Shown piece by piece: positions 52,161-60,079 of a stretch of DNA of 64,000 nucleotides. The notes beneath the pieces are model-generated. The model ran no database searches. It worked only from the letters and a program-made list of their open reading frames with translations, and was not told the DNA's origin. Every line of letters starts with the position of its first letter. The stretch's first letter is position 1. The DNA is from Janibacter cremeus (GTDB lineage Bacteria; Actinomycetota; Actinomycetes; Actinomycetales; Dermatophilaceae): contig NZ_JACCAE010000001.1 of the NCBI RefSeq assembly GCF_013409205.1, positions 1,860,001 to 1,924,000 on the forward strand, given 5' to 3'. Made by a program: the position numbers and the translations under genes.

Positions 52161-53693
52161 TTACCAGGGGTGCGGCCCGAAGTCCTTGAGGAAGACGCCG
52201 TGCAGGTCCTCACCACGCTCGCCGCGCACGATCGGGTCGTAGACGCGGGCGGCACCGTCGACGAGGTCGAGGGGTGCGTGCCAGCCCTCAGCCGCGATCG
52301 CCAGCTTCTCGTGGTGGGGGCGCTCATCGGTGATCCAGCCGGTGTCGACGGCCGTCATCAGGATCCGGTCACTGGTGAACATCTCGCCGGCGGAGGTGCG
52401 GGTGAGCATGTTGAGCGAGGCCTTGGCCATGTTGGTGTGCGGGTGGCCCGCGCCCTTGTAGCGGCGGGAGAACTGCCCTTCCATCGCGGAGACGTTGACG
52501 ACGTACGCCCTGGCGGTGTCCTCGTGGGTGAGCTGCTCCCGTCGCCGCTCGACGGCCGCCCGCAGCGCCGGGCGCAGCCGGGAGACCAGCAGGAAGGGGG
52601 CCACCGAGTTGCACATCTGCACCTCGAGGAGCTCCAGGGGGTCGACCTCGTCGACGGTCTGCTTCCACGAGTTGGTCGTGACGACGTCCGGCAGCAGCCC
52701 GCCGGCGTCGATGGCGGTGCCGGCCCGGTGCGCCTCGAGACTGGCGCTGCCCGCGCTCAGCGCCAGCCGCGTCATGTCCGCTGCTCCCGGGGCTTCGAGG
52801 CTCGGCCGCGGACGGCCTCGCACCTCAGCCACCGGAGCAAGGAACTGCGGTCCCTGAGGTGCGACGGAGGAGCCTCGAAGGGACTCCAAGGAGAGCATCG
52901 TCGGCATCGGCACGCCGCTCGGCAGCGGCTGCGACTCGCCCTCGACGAGGTGGGAGTAGGCGCCGGGGGAGCGGCGAACCGTCTGGCAGGCGTTGTTGAT
53001 GAGGATGTCGAGCGGCCCTGCGGCAGCGACCTCGTCGGCCAGCGCGACGACCTGCGTGGGGTCGCGCAGGTCGATGCCGACGATCGTCAGCCGGTCGACC
53101 CATTCGGGCGAGTCGGCGAGTTCGGCGAAGCGCCGTGCCGCATCGCGCGGGAAACGTGTGGTGATCGTCAGGTCCGCGCCGTCGCGCAGCAGGCGCAGGG
53201 CGATGTACATGCCGATCTTGGCCCGCCCGCCGGTGAGCAGCGCGCGCCGTCCGGTCAGGTCGGTGCCCTGGTCGCGTCGCACGTGGTTCTGCGCGGCACA
53301 GTCGGGGCAGAGCGCGTGGTAGAACGCGTCGACCAGGGTGTAGTCGACCTTGCAGACGTAGCAGCCGCGTGGGATCTGCAGCTCGCCCGCGAATCGCTGC
53401 CCGCCGGCCACGGACGAGGTGAGGGGGACCCCCTTCGTCTCGTCGTCGATGCGCAGAGGTGACCCCGTCGCCGTCTGGTCGAGGACCGCCTGATCGTGCG
53501 CGAGTTTCGGGGCGCGCTCGGCGTGCCGGGCCCGGCGTCGGGCCGCCTTGCGCACCCGGTTGTGCATCGTGCCGGTGGCCCGCTTGACCGTCTGGATGTC
53601 CTGGTGGCCGGGAGGCAGCTCGTGGAGCATCCCCAGGACGCGAAGGGTGGTGGTCAGGTCGTCGGGGTCGACGCCGGTGGGGTGGTCGGTCAC
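52161..53693 (-). CDS. Short-chain dehydrogenase with N-terminal zinc ribbon and in-frame palindromic insert
   Basis: A 510-residue protein. The N-terminal about 140 residues include a CxxC pair set, CYVCKVDY and LCPDCAAQN, suggesting a zinc ribbon. A Rossmann SDR domain follows (RRALLTGGRAKIGMYIALRLLRDGADLTI; NNACQT; NVSAMEGQFSRRYKGAGHPHTNMAKAS with the Ser-Tyr-Lys positions). Residues about 270-300 are encoded by a palindromic repeat (52793-52880) and have no place in the fold. The GTG start has TACGCT eight bases upstream. The substrate is unknown; the length is about twice that of a simple SDR. Confidence 0.78.
   Translation of the reverse strand: MTDHPTGVDPDDLTTTLRVLGMLHELPPGHQDIQTVKRATGTMHNRVRKAARRRARHAERAPKLAHDQAVLDQTATGSPLRIDDETKGVPLTSSVAGGQRFAGELQIPRGCYVCKVDYTLVDAFYHALCPDCAAQNHVRRDQGTDLTGRRALLTGGRAKIGMYIALRLLRDGADLTITTRFPRDAARRFAELADSPEWVDRLTIVGIDLRDPTQVVALADEVAAAGPLDILINNACQTVRRSPGAYSHLVEGESQPLPSGVPMPTMLSLESLRGSSVAPQGPQFLAPVAEVRGRPRPSLEAPGAADMTRLALSAGSASLEAHRAGTAIDAGGLLPDVVTTNSWKQTVDEVDPLELLEVQMCNSVAPFLLVSRLRPALRAAVERRREQLTHEDTARAYVVNVSAMEGQFSRRYKGAGHPHTNMAKASLNMLTRTSAGEMFTSDRILMTAVDTGWITDERPHHEKLAIAAEGWHAPLDLVDGAARVYDPIVRGERGEDLHGVFLKDFGPHPW
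52793..52880. repeat. REP-like palindromic element inside the SDR gene
   Basis: An 88-bp imperfect palindrome: outer arms CTTCGAGGCTC (52793-52803) and GAGCCTCGAAG (52870-52880), inner arms CGCACCTCAG (52819-52828) and CTGAGGTGCG (52854-52863). It is read through in frame. It resembles the CTTCGAGGCTC-type intergenic repeats I recall from other actinobacterial genomes. Confidence 0.7.
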
Positions 53694-53707
53694 GAGCAGT
53701 GAGCGTA
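53694..53707 (-). promoter_or_regulatory. Leaderless-type -10 (TACGCT) for the SDR gene
   Basis: On the minus strand TACGCT (53707-53702) ends eight bases before the GTG at 53693. Confidence 0.35.
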
Positions 53708-53766
53708 GATGGCCGGCTGCGGAGGGGTTGTGAGGGGGCGATTCGTCGCTCAGGTCAAACCCTTGT

Positions 53767-53779
53767 CATGATGTGAGAC
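53767..53779 (+). promoter_or_regulatory. Leaderless-type -10 (CATGAT) for the PLP lyase gene
   Basis: CATGAT at 53767-53772 ends seven bases before the ATG at 53780. Confidence 0.4.
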
Positions 53780-54946
53780 ATGACACACCCGGACACCACG
53801 GCGGTCCACGGTGGACGCGAGGACCTCGCGGCTCTCGGCGTGCACGTGCCCCCGATCGACCTCTCCTCCACCTACCCGGTCACCGACCTCGGGTCGGGTG
53901 GAGGCTCCTACGAGACACTGGCCACGGGCGGCCGCCCGGAGGAGGAGAGCGTGAGCTCGCTGGTCTACCAGCGGCTGTGGAACCCCAACGTCGATCGCTT
54001 CGAGCAGGCGCTGGCCGACCTCGAGCATGCTGATGAGGCGGTCGCCTTCGCCTCCGGCATGGCCGCGTTCACCGCCTCGCTCATCGCCTGCGTCTCCGCC
54101 GGCACGCCGCACGTCGTCGCCGTCCGCCCGCTCTACGGGGGCAGCGACCACCTGCTGGCCACCGGGATGCTCGGGACCGAGGTCACCTGGGCCGACGCCG
54201 ACGGCGTCGCCGCCGCCATCTCGGCCCGGCCGCAGGACACCGGCCTGGTCGTCATCGAGACCCCGGCGAACCCCTCGCTCGACCTCGTCGACATCCGCGC
54301 AGTCGTCGAGGCCGCCGGGGACGTGCCGGTGCTCGTCGACAACACCTTCGCCACCCCGGTGCTGCAGCAACCGCTCGACCTCGGCGCCGCCCTGTCCCTG
54401 CACTCCGCGACGAAGTACATCGGCGGGCACGGCGACCTGATGGGCGGGGTGATCGCCACCGGCAGCGCGTGGGCGAGCCGCCTGCGGCAGGTGCGTGCAC
54501 TCACCGGTGGCCTGCTGGACCCGATGGCCGCCTACCAGCTGCACCGCGGGCTGCAGACGCTGCCGGTGCGGGTGCGGGCCCAGCAGGAGAGCGCGCAGGT
54601 GCTCGCGGACTGGCTGGCGCAGCACGAGCTCGTCGAGGAGGTCCGCTACCCGGGCCTGCCCGGGCAGAGCGTGCCGGAGGGCCAGATGCGCGGTCCGGGC
54701 GCCATGATCGCCTTCCGTCCGCGGGGAGGTTTCGACGCGGCGGCCGAGCTGGTCACCCGGTGCGAGCTGATCACCCATGCCGTCTCTCTCGGTGGTGTGG
54801 ACACGCTCATCCAGCACCCTGCCTCGCTGACGCACCGACCGGTCGAGGCGAGCGCCAAGCCCGGTGAGGACCTGCTGCGCCTGTCGGTGGGCCTGGAGGG
54901 CGTGGCGGACATCCGTGCCGACCTCGACCGGGCGCTGCACGGCTGA
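53780..54946 (+). CDS. Cys/Met metabolism PLP enzyme (cystathionine gamma-lyase/synthase type)
   Basis: A 388-residue fold-type I PLP enzyme. The PLP lysine is K212 in SATKYIGGHGD, the ring-binding aspartate is D187 in LVDNTFATP, and the phosphate loop is ASGMAAFTAS. It could be a cystathionine gamma-lyase, gamma-synthase or methionine gamma-lyase; the sequence alone does not separate these. It stands alone with a leaderless-type promoter and ends at a cruciform-like hairpin. Confidence 0.88.
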   Translation: MTHPDTTAVHGGREDLAALGVHVPPIDLSSTYPVTDLGSGGGSYETLATGGRPEEESVSSLVYQRLWNPNVDRFEQALADLEHADEAVAFASGMAAFTASLIACVSAGTPHVVAVRPLYGGSDHLLATGMLGTEVTWADADGVAAAISARPQDTGLVVIETPANPSLDLVDIRAVVEAAGDVPVLVDNTFATPVLQQPLDLGAALSLHSATKYIGGHGDLMGGVIATGSAWASRLRQVRALTGGLLDPMAAYQLHRGLQTLPVRVRAQQESAQVLADWLAQHELVEEVRYPGLPGQSVPEGQMRGPGAMIAFRPRGGFDAAAELVTRCELITHAVSLGGVDTLIQHPASLTHRPVEASAKPGEDLLRLSVGLEGVADIRADLDRALHG

Positions 54947-54970
54947 GCGTCCGGTCTCACGTACGTCCAC

Positions 54971-55024
54971 GCTGGGTCGAGGTATTCGGGCGCCTGCGAA
55001 GGCGCGTGGATACCTCGACCCAGC
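54971..55024. terminator. Hairpin between convergent PLP lyase and deaminase genes
   Basis: Outer 15-bp arms GCTGGGTCGAGGTAT (54971-54985) and its complement (55010-55024), with an inner GCGCCT/AGGCGC stem (54990-55005). No U tract. Confidence 0.7.
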
Positions 55025-55040
55025 CGGCGTCGGGAGACGC

Positions 55041-55511
55041 TCAGGGCCGGCGTGCGTGCAGTGCACGCACCCGGTGGGCGAGCTCCTCGTCCGGGCCGTC
55101 GACGGCGGCACCGGGAACGATCGTCGTGATCGGGATCGCCGCGACGGGGGCGGGCGGCAGGCCCAGCTCGCCCGCCCACTGCGCCAGCTGCGCGGAGCTG
55201 CTCGCGTAGACGATGCGACCCAGGCCGGCCCAGCCGTGGGCGGCCGCGCACATCGGGCAGTGCTCGCCGGAGGTGTAGACGGTCGCGGTGGCCCGGTCCT
55301 CGGGGGTCAGGTGCTGTGCCGCCCAGCGGGCGATCGCGAACTCGGGGTGCTGGGTGTGGTCCCCACCGGAGACACGGTTGCGGTCCTCGAGGAGGACCGT
55401 GCCGTCGGCGGCGACCAGCAGCGATCCGAAGGGTTCGTCCGCCGCGTCGAGCGCCTCCTGCGCCAGCTCCACGGCCCGGGCCAGGTGACGTCGGTCGGTC
55501 GAGTCGATCAT
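55041..55511 (-). CDS. Nucleoside/guanine deaminase-like protein
   Basis: A 156-residue cytidine-deaminase-fold protein. Zinc ligands and base are H55 and E57 in HPEF, and C85 and C88 in EHCPMC. The layout is like TadA or guanine deaminase (GuaD), deaminating a base or nucleoside. The tRNA-specific TadA is usually better conserved, so a free-base deaminase is more likely. CATGAT lies six bases before the ATG. Confidence 0.82.
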   Translation of the reverse strand: MIDSTDRRHLARAVELAQEALDAADEPFGSLLVAADGTVLLEDRNRVSGGDHTQHPEFAIARWAAQHLTPEDRATATVYTSGEHCPMCAAAHGWAGLGRIVYASSSAQLAQWAGELGLPPAPVAAIPITTIVPGAAVDGPDEELAHRVRALHARRP

Positions 55512-55523
55512 GGGGACATCATG
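55512..55523 (-). promoter_or_regulatory. Leaderless-type -10 (CATGAT) for the deaminase gene
   Basis: On the minus strand CATGAT (55523-55518) ends six bases before the ATG at 55511. Confidence 0.45.
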
Positions 55524-55547
55524 GCAATGACGGACTGGCCCCTCTGA

Positions 55548-56072
55548 TCACTGCCCGGCCTGGCGCGGAGCCGTGGCGTCCACCGCGCCGGGTCCCATGT
55601 CGCGCTCGACGTAGGTCTCGATGTCGTTGAGGGCGTCCCCGCTGCGGCGGGCGACGGCCAGGAGGTCCTGCATCTTGGAGACCTCCTCGACCTGCTCCTT
55701 GATGAACCACTGCATGAACTGCTCGGCCGCGAAGTCGTTCTCCTCACGCGCGATGCGGGTCAGCTCGTTGATCTGGGCGGTCACCGTCTTCTCCTGCTCG
55801 ACGGCGAGCTCGATCGGCGCGACGACACCGTCGAAGTCGCACGTTGGTGCGCTGGTGCCCGGGATGCGCACGGGCTGGTCGGTGTCGAGCAGGTACTGGA
55901 CCATCATCATCGCGTGACCGCGCTCCTCGGCGGCCTGGCGGTAGAAGCACCCGGCCAGCTGGGGCAGGGTCAGGCCCTCGTAGTGTGCGGCGACCGCAAG
56001 GTACTGCTGGTGCGCATCGAACTCCTCACCGATCTGCGCGGTGAGCTGGGCGGCGAACTTCGATGTGGACAT
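55548..56072 (-). CDS. Ferritin
   Basis: A 174-residue bacterial non-heme ferritin that stores iron as ferric mineral in a 24-subunit cage. Ferroxidase-site residues are visible in EEFDAHQQYLAVAAHYE, AEERGHAMMMVQYL and EQEKTVTAQINEL. There is no heme-ligand methionine context of bacterioferritin. It starts with TAGCGT six bases upstream and a dyad further up. It lies next to a siderophore uptake operon, fitting iron homeostasis. Confidence 0.92.
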   Translation of the reverse strand: MSTSKFAAQLTAQIGEEFDAHQQYLAVAAHYEGLTLPQLAGCFYRQAAEERGHAMMMVQYLLDTDQPVRIPGTSAPTCDFDGVVAPIELAVEQEKTVTAQINELTRIAREENDFAAEQFMQWFIKEQVEEVSKMQDLLAVARRSGDALNDIETYVERDMGPGAVDATAPRQAGQ

Positions 56073-56112
56073 GTCTCAACGCTAGGCCCCTTATTGGAAT
56101 GCTTCCAGTAAG
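56073..56112 (-). promoter_or_regulatory. Ferritin promoter with dyad
   Basis: On the minus strand TAGCGT (56084-56079) ends six bases before the ferritin ATG. Upstream, CTTATTGGAA and TTCCAGTAAG (56090-56112) form an inverted repeat with one mismatch around TGC, positioned over the -35 region; it may be an operator. It is not a standard DtxR box. Confidence 0.5.
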
Positions 56113-56143
56113 GCAAGGCGACCCTCCCCGCGCGAGCAGGCGG

Positions 56144-56932
56144 TCAGGCGAAGGGGAGGTCCGTCGCCAGCCCCTCGGGTGACCCAGGCTCCGCGTAGTG
56201 CTCGACGCCGAAGGCGGCGGCGAACACCTCCGGGGGCATGGCCAGCATCTGCTGGACGTCGGCCTGGGAGGCGTGGCAAGCGAGCGCCGCCCGTTTGCCG
56301 TCGATGACCTCGGAGACGTCGACGGCATGGTGGATCTCGCTTTGCGGCAGGCCCATCGGGTTGCCGTCGTCCATCGGGTCGTCCGCGTCGAAGTCCGCGT
56401 CGACCCCCATCTCCCGGGCTGCAGTGAGCAGCTCGCGCATCCGGTCCCGATTCATCGTGTTCTCCAGGACCCGAGGACGGCGGGCAGCCAGCTCCGCGGC
56501 GCGGTGGGCGACGTGGTGGACCTTGACGTGGTCGGGGTGGCCGTAGCCGCCGTGCCAGTCGTAGCCGACGAGGATGTCCGCGTCCTCCTCGTCGAGGATC
56601 GCGGCGAGCCGTCGGGCCGCTTCGTCGAGGTCGGCCCCGTGGAAGGAGGTCGCGTGGCCGTTCTGCTCCCACCCGGTCATCCCCGAGTCGCTGTAGCCGA
56701 GCCACTCGACGCGGGCGGCACCCGTGATGGCGGCGGAAGCCATCGCCTCGGTGCGGCGGTGCTCGGCGAGGGAGCCCCCTTCGTCCATGTCCGACGGCAC
56801 GGTGCCGTGCTCGCCGAAGGTGGCGTAGACGAGGACGACGCGGTGCCCGGCCCGGGAGGTGAGGATCATCGATCCGGCGGTGCCGCTCGCCTCGTCGTCG
56901 GGGTGGGCGTGCAGGAAGACGGTGGTGGTCAC
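56144..56932 (-). CDS. PIG-L family deacetylase (MshB/Mca-like)
   Basis: A 262-residue zinc deacetylase. The HAHPDDEASGTAG motif (HPDDE at 10-14) and GHPDHVKVHH supply the metal ligands. In actinobacteria this family includes MshB (mycothiol synthesis) and Mca (cleavage of mycothiol conjugates); the SHPDDE-type start and length fit, but I cannot separate them. The GTG start follows CAGAAT by seven bases. The MDEGGS loop is encoded by a CGAAGGGGG copy. Confidence 0.82.
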   Translation of the reverse strand: MTTTVFLHAHPDDEASGTAGSMILTSRAGHRVVLVYATFGEHGTVPSDMDEGGSLAEHRRTEAMASAAITGAARVEWLGYSDSGMTGWEQNGHATSFHGADLDEAARRLAAILDEEDADILVGYDWHGGYGHPDHVKVHHVAHRAAELAARRPRVLENTMNRDRMRELLTAAREMGVDADFDADDPMDDGNPMGLPQSEIHHAVDVSEVIDGKRAALACHASQADVQQMLAMPPEVFAAAFGVEHYAEPGSPEGLATDLPFA

Positions 56933-56945
56933 CGGCACGATTCTG
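56933..56945 (-). promoter_or_regulatory. Leaderless-type -10 (CAGAAT) for the PIG-L gene
   Basis: On the minus strand CAGAAT (56945-56940) ends seven bases before the GTG at 56932. Confidence 0.35.
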
Positions 56946-56990
56946 CCGTGCGCGAAGGGGGTCTGTCGCACCCCCGTGCACGAGCCATAG

Positions 56991-57009
56991 TTTGGTGAGG
57001 CTAGCCTTA
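56991..57009. promoter_or_regulatory. DtxR/IdeR-like iron box
   Basis: TTTGGTGAGGCTAGCCTTA resembles the DtxR/IdeR consensus TTAGGTTAGGCTAACCTAA, with a GGCTAGCC core. It lies 62 bp upstream of the siderophore-binding lipoprotein gene, so the operon is probably repressed by iron. Confidence 0.65.
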
Positions 57010-57070
57010 GCGAGAACTTCCGGGGGCGCCGATCCGTGCGCTCCCCTTCTTGCGTCGAAAGGACACGGTG

Positions 57071-58045
57071 ATGACGCGCACTCGTTCGATCGCCCTCATC
57101 GGTGGATTTGCTCTCGCCCTCAGCGCCTGTGGCGGCGCCTCGTCCGGTGACACCGGGGCGAGCGAGGGCCCGACCACCGAGGTCGAGGACAACAACGGCA
57201 CCCAGACCGTCCCTGCTGACCCGGCCTCGGTCGTGGCCACGGACAACCGCACCTTCGAGACCCTCGCGGACTGGGACGTCGAGCTGTCGGCCGCTGCCGT
57301 GTCCCTCATGCCGGAGACGAACGACTACACGAGCGACGACTCCATCGTCGACCTGGGCATCCACCGGGAGCCCGACCTCGAAGCCGTCGTCGCCGTCGAG
57401 CCCGACCTGATCATCAACGGCCAGCGCTACGCCGACCACCACGACAAGCTCGCCGAGCTCGTGCCCGACGCGACGATCCTCGAGCTCGACCCGCGCGAGG
57501 GCCAGCCCTTCGACGAGGAGCTGAAGCGGCAGACGAGCGTTCTCGGTGAGGTCTTCGACGAGCAGGACTCGGCACAGCAGATCAACGACGACTTCGACGC
57601 CGCGATCGAGCGCGCCACCGGGGCCTACGACTCGGGCGAGACCGTCATGGGCCTGAACACCTCCGGGGGTGAGTTCGGCTACGTCGCCCCGGGCAACGGA
57701 CGCGTCATCGGGCCGATGTTCGACGTCCTCGGTCTGGAGCCGGCGCTGGAGGTCGAGGACGGCAGCGACGACCACCAGGGCGACGACATCTCCGTCGAGG
57801 CCATCGCCAAGGCCGACCCCGACTGGATCCTGGTCATGGACCGCGACGCCGCCATCAGTTCCGACGACGAGGACTACACCCCGGCGAAGGACCTCATCGA
57901 GAACTCCGAGGCCCTGCAGGACGTCACCGCGGTCAAGGAGGGCAACGTCCTCTACATGCCCGCCGACACCTACCTCAACGAGGGCATCCAGACCTACACC
58001 GACTTCTTCGACACCTTCGCCGACGCACTCGAGGGGAAGAGCTGA
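57071..58045 (+). CDS. Siderophore-binding lipoprotein (FatB/CeuE-like)
   Basis: A 324-residue solute-binding lipoprotein with signal peptide and lipobox LSAC (C20). The mature protein has the two-lobe class III fold (LADWDVELSAAAVSLMPETN; IVDLGIHREPDLEAVVAVEPDLIINGQR; VEAIAKADPDWILVMDRDAA). AAAGGA lies 8 bp before the ATG. It is the first gene of a four-gene ABC operon behind a DtxR-like box. Its best likeness is to catecholate-type (enterobactin/petrobactin) binding proteins, though the ligand is not proven. Confidence 0.9.
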   Translation: MTRTRSIALIGGFALALSACGGASSGDTGASEGPTTEVEDNNGTQTVPADPASVVATDNRTFETLADWDVELSAAAVSLMPETNDYTSDDSIVDLGIHREPDLEAVVAVEPDLIINGQRYADHHDKLAELVPDATILELDPREGQPFDEELKRQTSVLGEVFDEQDSAQQINDDFDAAIERATGAYDSGETVMGLNTSGGEFGYVAPGNGRVIGPMFDVLGLEPALEVEDGSDDHQGDDISVEAIAKADPDWILVMDRDAAISSDDEDYTPAKDLIENSEALQDVTAVKEGNVLYMPADTYLNEGIQTYTDFFDTFADALEGKS

Positions 58046-59028
58046 CGACCGCACTCACGCGCGGAGCCGCCCCGGCCAAGGGGCGGCTCCTCGACGGCAA
58101 GCTGGCCCTGGGCACGCTTGCCGTCGTTGTGCTGCTCGCCCTCTCCCTCGTCACCGGCGTCTATGACGTCTTCGGCGCCGAGGACGGCGCCGAGATGTTC
58201 GCCATCACCCGGGTCCCGCGCACCATCGCCCTCGTGCTCGCCGGCGCGGCCATGTCGATGTCCGGGCTGGTGATGCAGCTGCTCACCCAGAACCGCTTCG
58301 TCGAGCCCACGACGACGGGGACGACCGAGTGGGCGGGCCTGGGCCTGCTCGCCGTGATGATCCTCTTCCCGACCGCCTCCCTGATGGAGCGAATGGTCGG
58401 GGCGGTCATCGCCGCCTTCATCGGCACGATGATCTTCTTCCTCTTCCTGCGCCGGGTGTCGTTGCGCTCCTCGCTGATCGTCCCGATCATCGGCATCATG
58501 CTCGGCGCCGTCGTCGGCTCCATCTCGACCTTCATCGCCCTGCAGACCGACATGCTGCAGAACCTCGGCGTGTGGTTCGCCGGCAGCTTCACCTCGGTGC
58601 TGCGCGGTCAGTACGAGGTGCTGTGGATCGTCGCCCTCGTCGGGGTGGCGGTGTTCGTCGTCGCCGACCGATTCACCGTCGCGGGCCTCGGCGAGGAGAT
58701 CGCGACGAACGTCGGACTCAACTACAACCAGGTGCTGCTCATCGGTACCGGCCTGATCGCGATCGCCACCGGGGTCGTCACGGTCGTCGTGGGCAACCTG
58801 CCCTTCCTCGGGTTGATCGTGCCCAATGTCGTCTCGATGGTCCGTGGCGACGACCTGCGCAGCAACCTGCCCTGGGTCTGCCTGCTCGGTATCGCGATCG
58901 TCACCGTGTGCGACCTCATCGGGCGGACGATCATCGCCCCCTTCGAGGTGCCGGTCTCCCTGATCCTCGGGGTCGTCGGCGCCGTCGTCTTCATCACCCT
59001 CCTGCTCAGGCAGCGCAGCCGTGGCTGA
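58042..59028 (+). CDS. Siderophore ABC transporter permease 1, probable CTG start
   Basis: A FecCD-family permease of 328 residues if started at CTG 58042. That codon overlaps the preceding stop as CTGA and has GAGGGGAA 5-6 bp upstream; the first GTG at 58129 would delete the N-terminal basic region and part of helix 1. Family motifs are TRVPRTIALVLAGAAMSMSGL, EPTTTGTTEWAGLG and VVGNLPFLGLIVPNVVSMV. It pairs with the next permease. Confidence 0.85.
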   Translation: MTTALTRGAAPAKGRLLDGKLALGTLAVVVLLALSLVTGVYDVFGAEDGAEMFAITRVPRTIALVLAGAAMSMSGLVMQLLTQNRFVEPTTTGTTEWAGLGLLAVMILFPTASLMERMVGAVIAAFIGTMIFFLFLRRVSLRSSLIVPIIGIMLGAVVGSISTFIALQTDMLQNLGVWFAGSFTSVLRGQYEVLWIVALVGVAVFVVADRFTVAGLGEEIATNVGLNYNQVLLIGTGLIAIATGVVTVVVGNLPFLGLIVPNVVSMVRGDDLRSNLPWVCLLGIAIVTVCDLIGRTIIAPFEVPVSLILGVVGAVVFITLLLRQRSRG

Positions 59029-60079
59029 GGCACCCGCTCGCGCGCGACTGACCCCGCCGACGCGGCCCCCGATGACGCAGCGGGCCTCGGGACCGTTGCC
59101 GACGGCCCGCTCGCGGCGGCGCTACCGCATCGTCCTGACCACCCTGCTCGTGCTGGCCATCGGTTTCGGCCTCGGCCTGCTTGCCTGGGACAACCCGATG
59201 CCGGTCGGCTCCGACGGCTTCTGGCGGATCGCGCAGCTGCGGGCGACGATGGTCGTGGTCATGCTCGTCGTCGCCTTCTGCCAGGCGCTGGCCACGGTGA
59301 GTTTCCAGACCGCGACGAACAACCGGATCGTCACCCCCTCGATCATGGGCTTCGAGGCCCTCTACGTCGCCGTGCAGACCGCCGCCGTCTACTTCCTCGG
59401 CGTCGCCGGTGCCGGGCTGCTCAAGGGCCTGCCGCAGTTCGTGCTCATGGTCGTGCTCATGGTCGGCCTCTCGTGCGCGCTCTACGGCTGGTTGCTCTCC
59501 GGGCGCTACGGCAACATCCAGATCATGCTGCTCATCGGCATCATCATCGGCGGCGGGTTGGCCTCCGTCGCCTCCTTCATGCGGCGCCTGCTCAGCCCGA
59601 GCGAGTTCGACGTGCTCACCGCCCGGATGTTCGGCTCGATGGCCAATGCCGAAGCCTCCTACCTGCCCGTGGCGATCCCCCTGTGCCTGGCCGCCGGCGG
59701 CGCCCTGTGGTGGCAGGCCAAGCGGCTCAACGTCGTCGCCCTCGGCCGGGAGACCAGCACGAACCTCGGGCTGAACCACCGCCGCGAGATCATGCGGGTG
59801 CTCTTCCTCATCTCCATCCTCATGGCGGTCTCCACGGCGCTCGTCGGGCCGATGACCTTCCTCGGCTTCCTCGTCGCGACGCTCGCTTACCAGTTCGCTG
59901 ACACCTACGACCACCATCACCTCTTCCCGGTCGCGGTGCTCATCGGATTCGTCGTGCTCGCCGGGTCCTACTTCGTCCTGAAGAACGTCTTCTACGCCGA
60001 GGGCGTCGTCTCGATCATCATCGAGATGGTCGGTGGGTCCGTCTTCCTCTTCGTCATCCTGAGAAAGGGGCGCCTGTGA
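59021..60079 (+). CDS. Siderophore ABC transporter permease 2
   Basis: A 352-residue FecCD-family permease. After a 35-residue cytoplasmic lead, the helices follow with RIAQLRATMVVVMLVVAFCQALATVSFQ, TPSIMGFEALYVAVQTA and FLGFLVATLAYQFADTYDHHHLFP. It overlaps permease 1 by eight bases from the GTG at 59021 and the ATPase gene by four. The two permeases together would form the transmembrane channel for a ferric siderophore. Confidence 0.88.
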   Translation: MAEAPARARLTPPTRPPMTQRASGPLPTARSRRRYRIVLTTLLVLAIGFGLGLLAWDNPMPVGSDGFWRIAQLRATMVVVMLVVAFCQALATVSFQTATNNRIVTPSIMGFEALYVAVQTAAVYFLGVAGAGLLKGLPQFVLMVVLMVGLSCALYGWLLSGRYGNIQIMLLIGIIIGGGLASVASFMRRLLSPSEFDVLTARMFGSMANAEASYLPVAIPLCLAAGGALWWQAKRLNVVALGRETSTNLGLNHRREIMRVLFLISILMAVSTALVGPMTFLGFLVATLAYQFADTYDHHHLFPVAVLIGFVVLAGSYFVLKNVFYAEGVVSIIIEMVGGSVFLFVILRKGRL

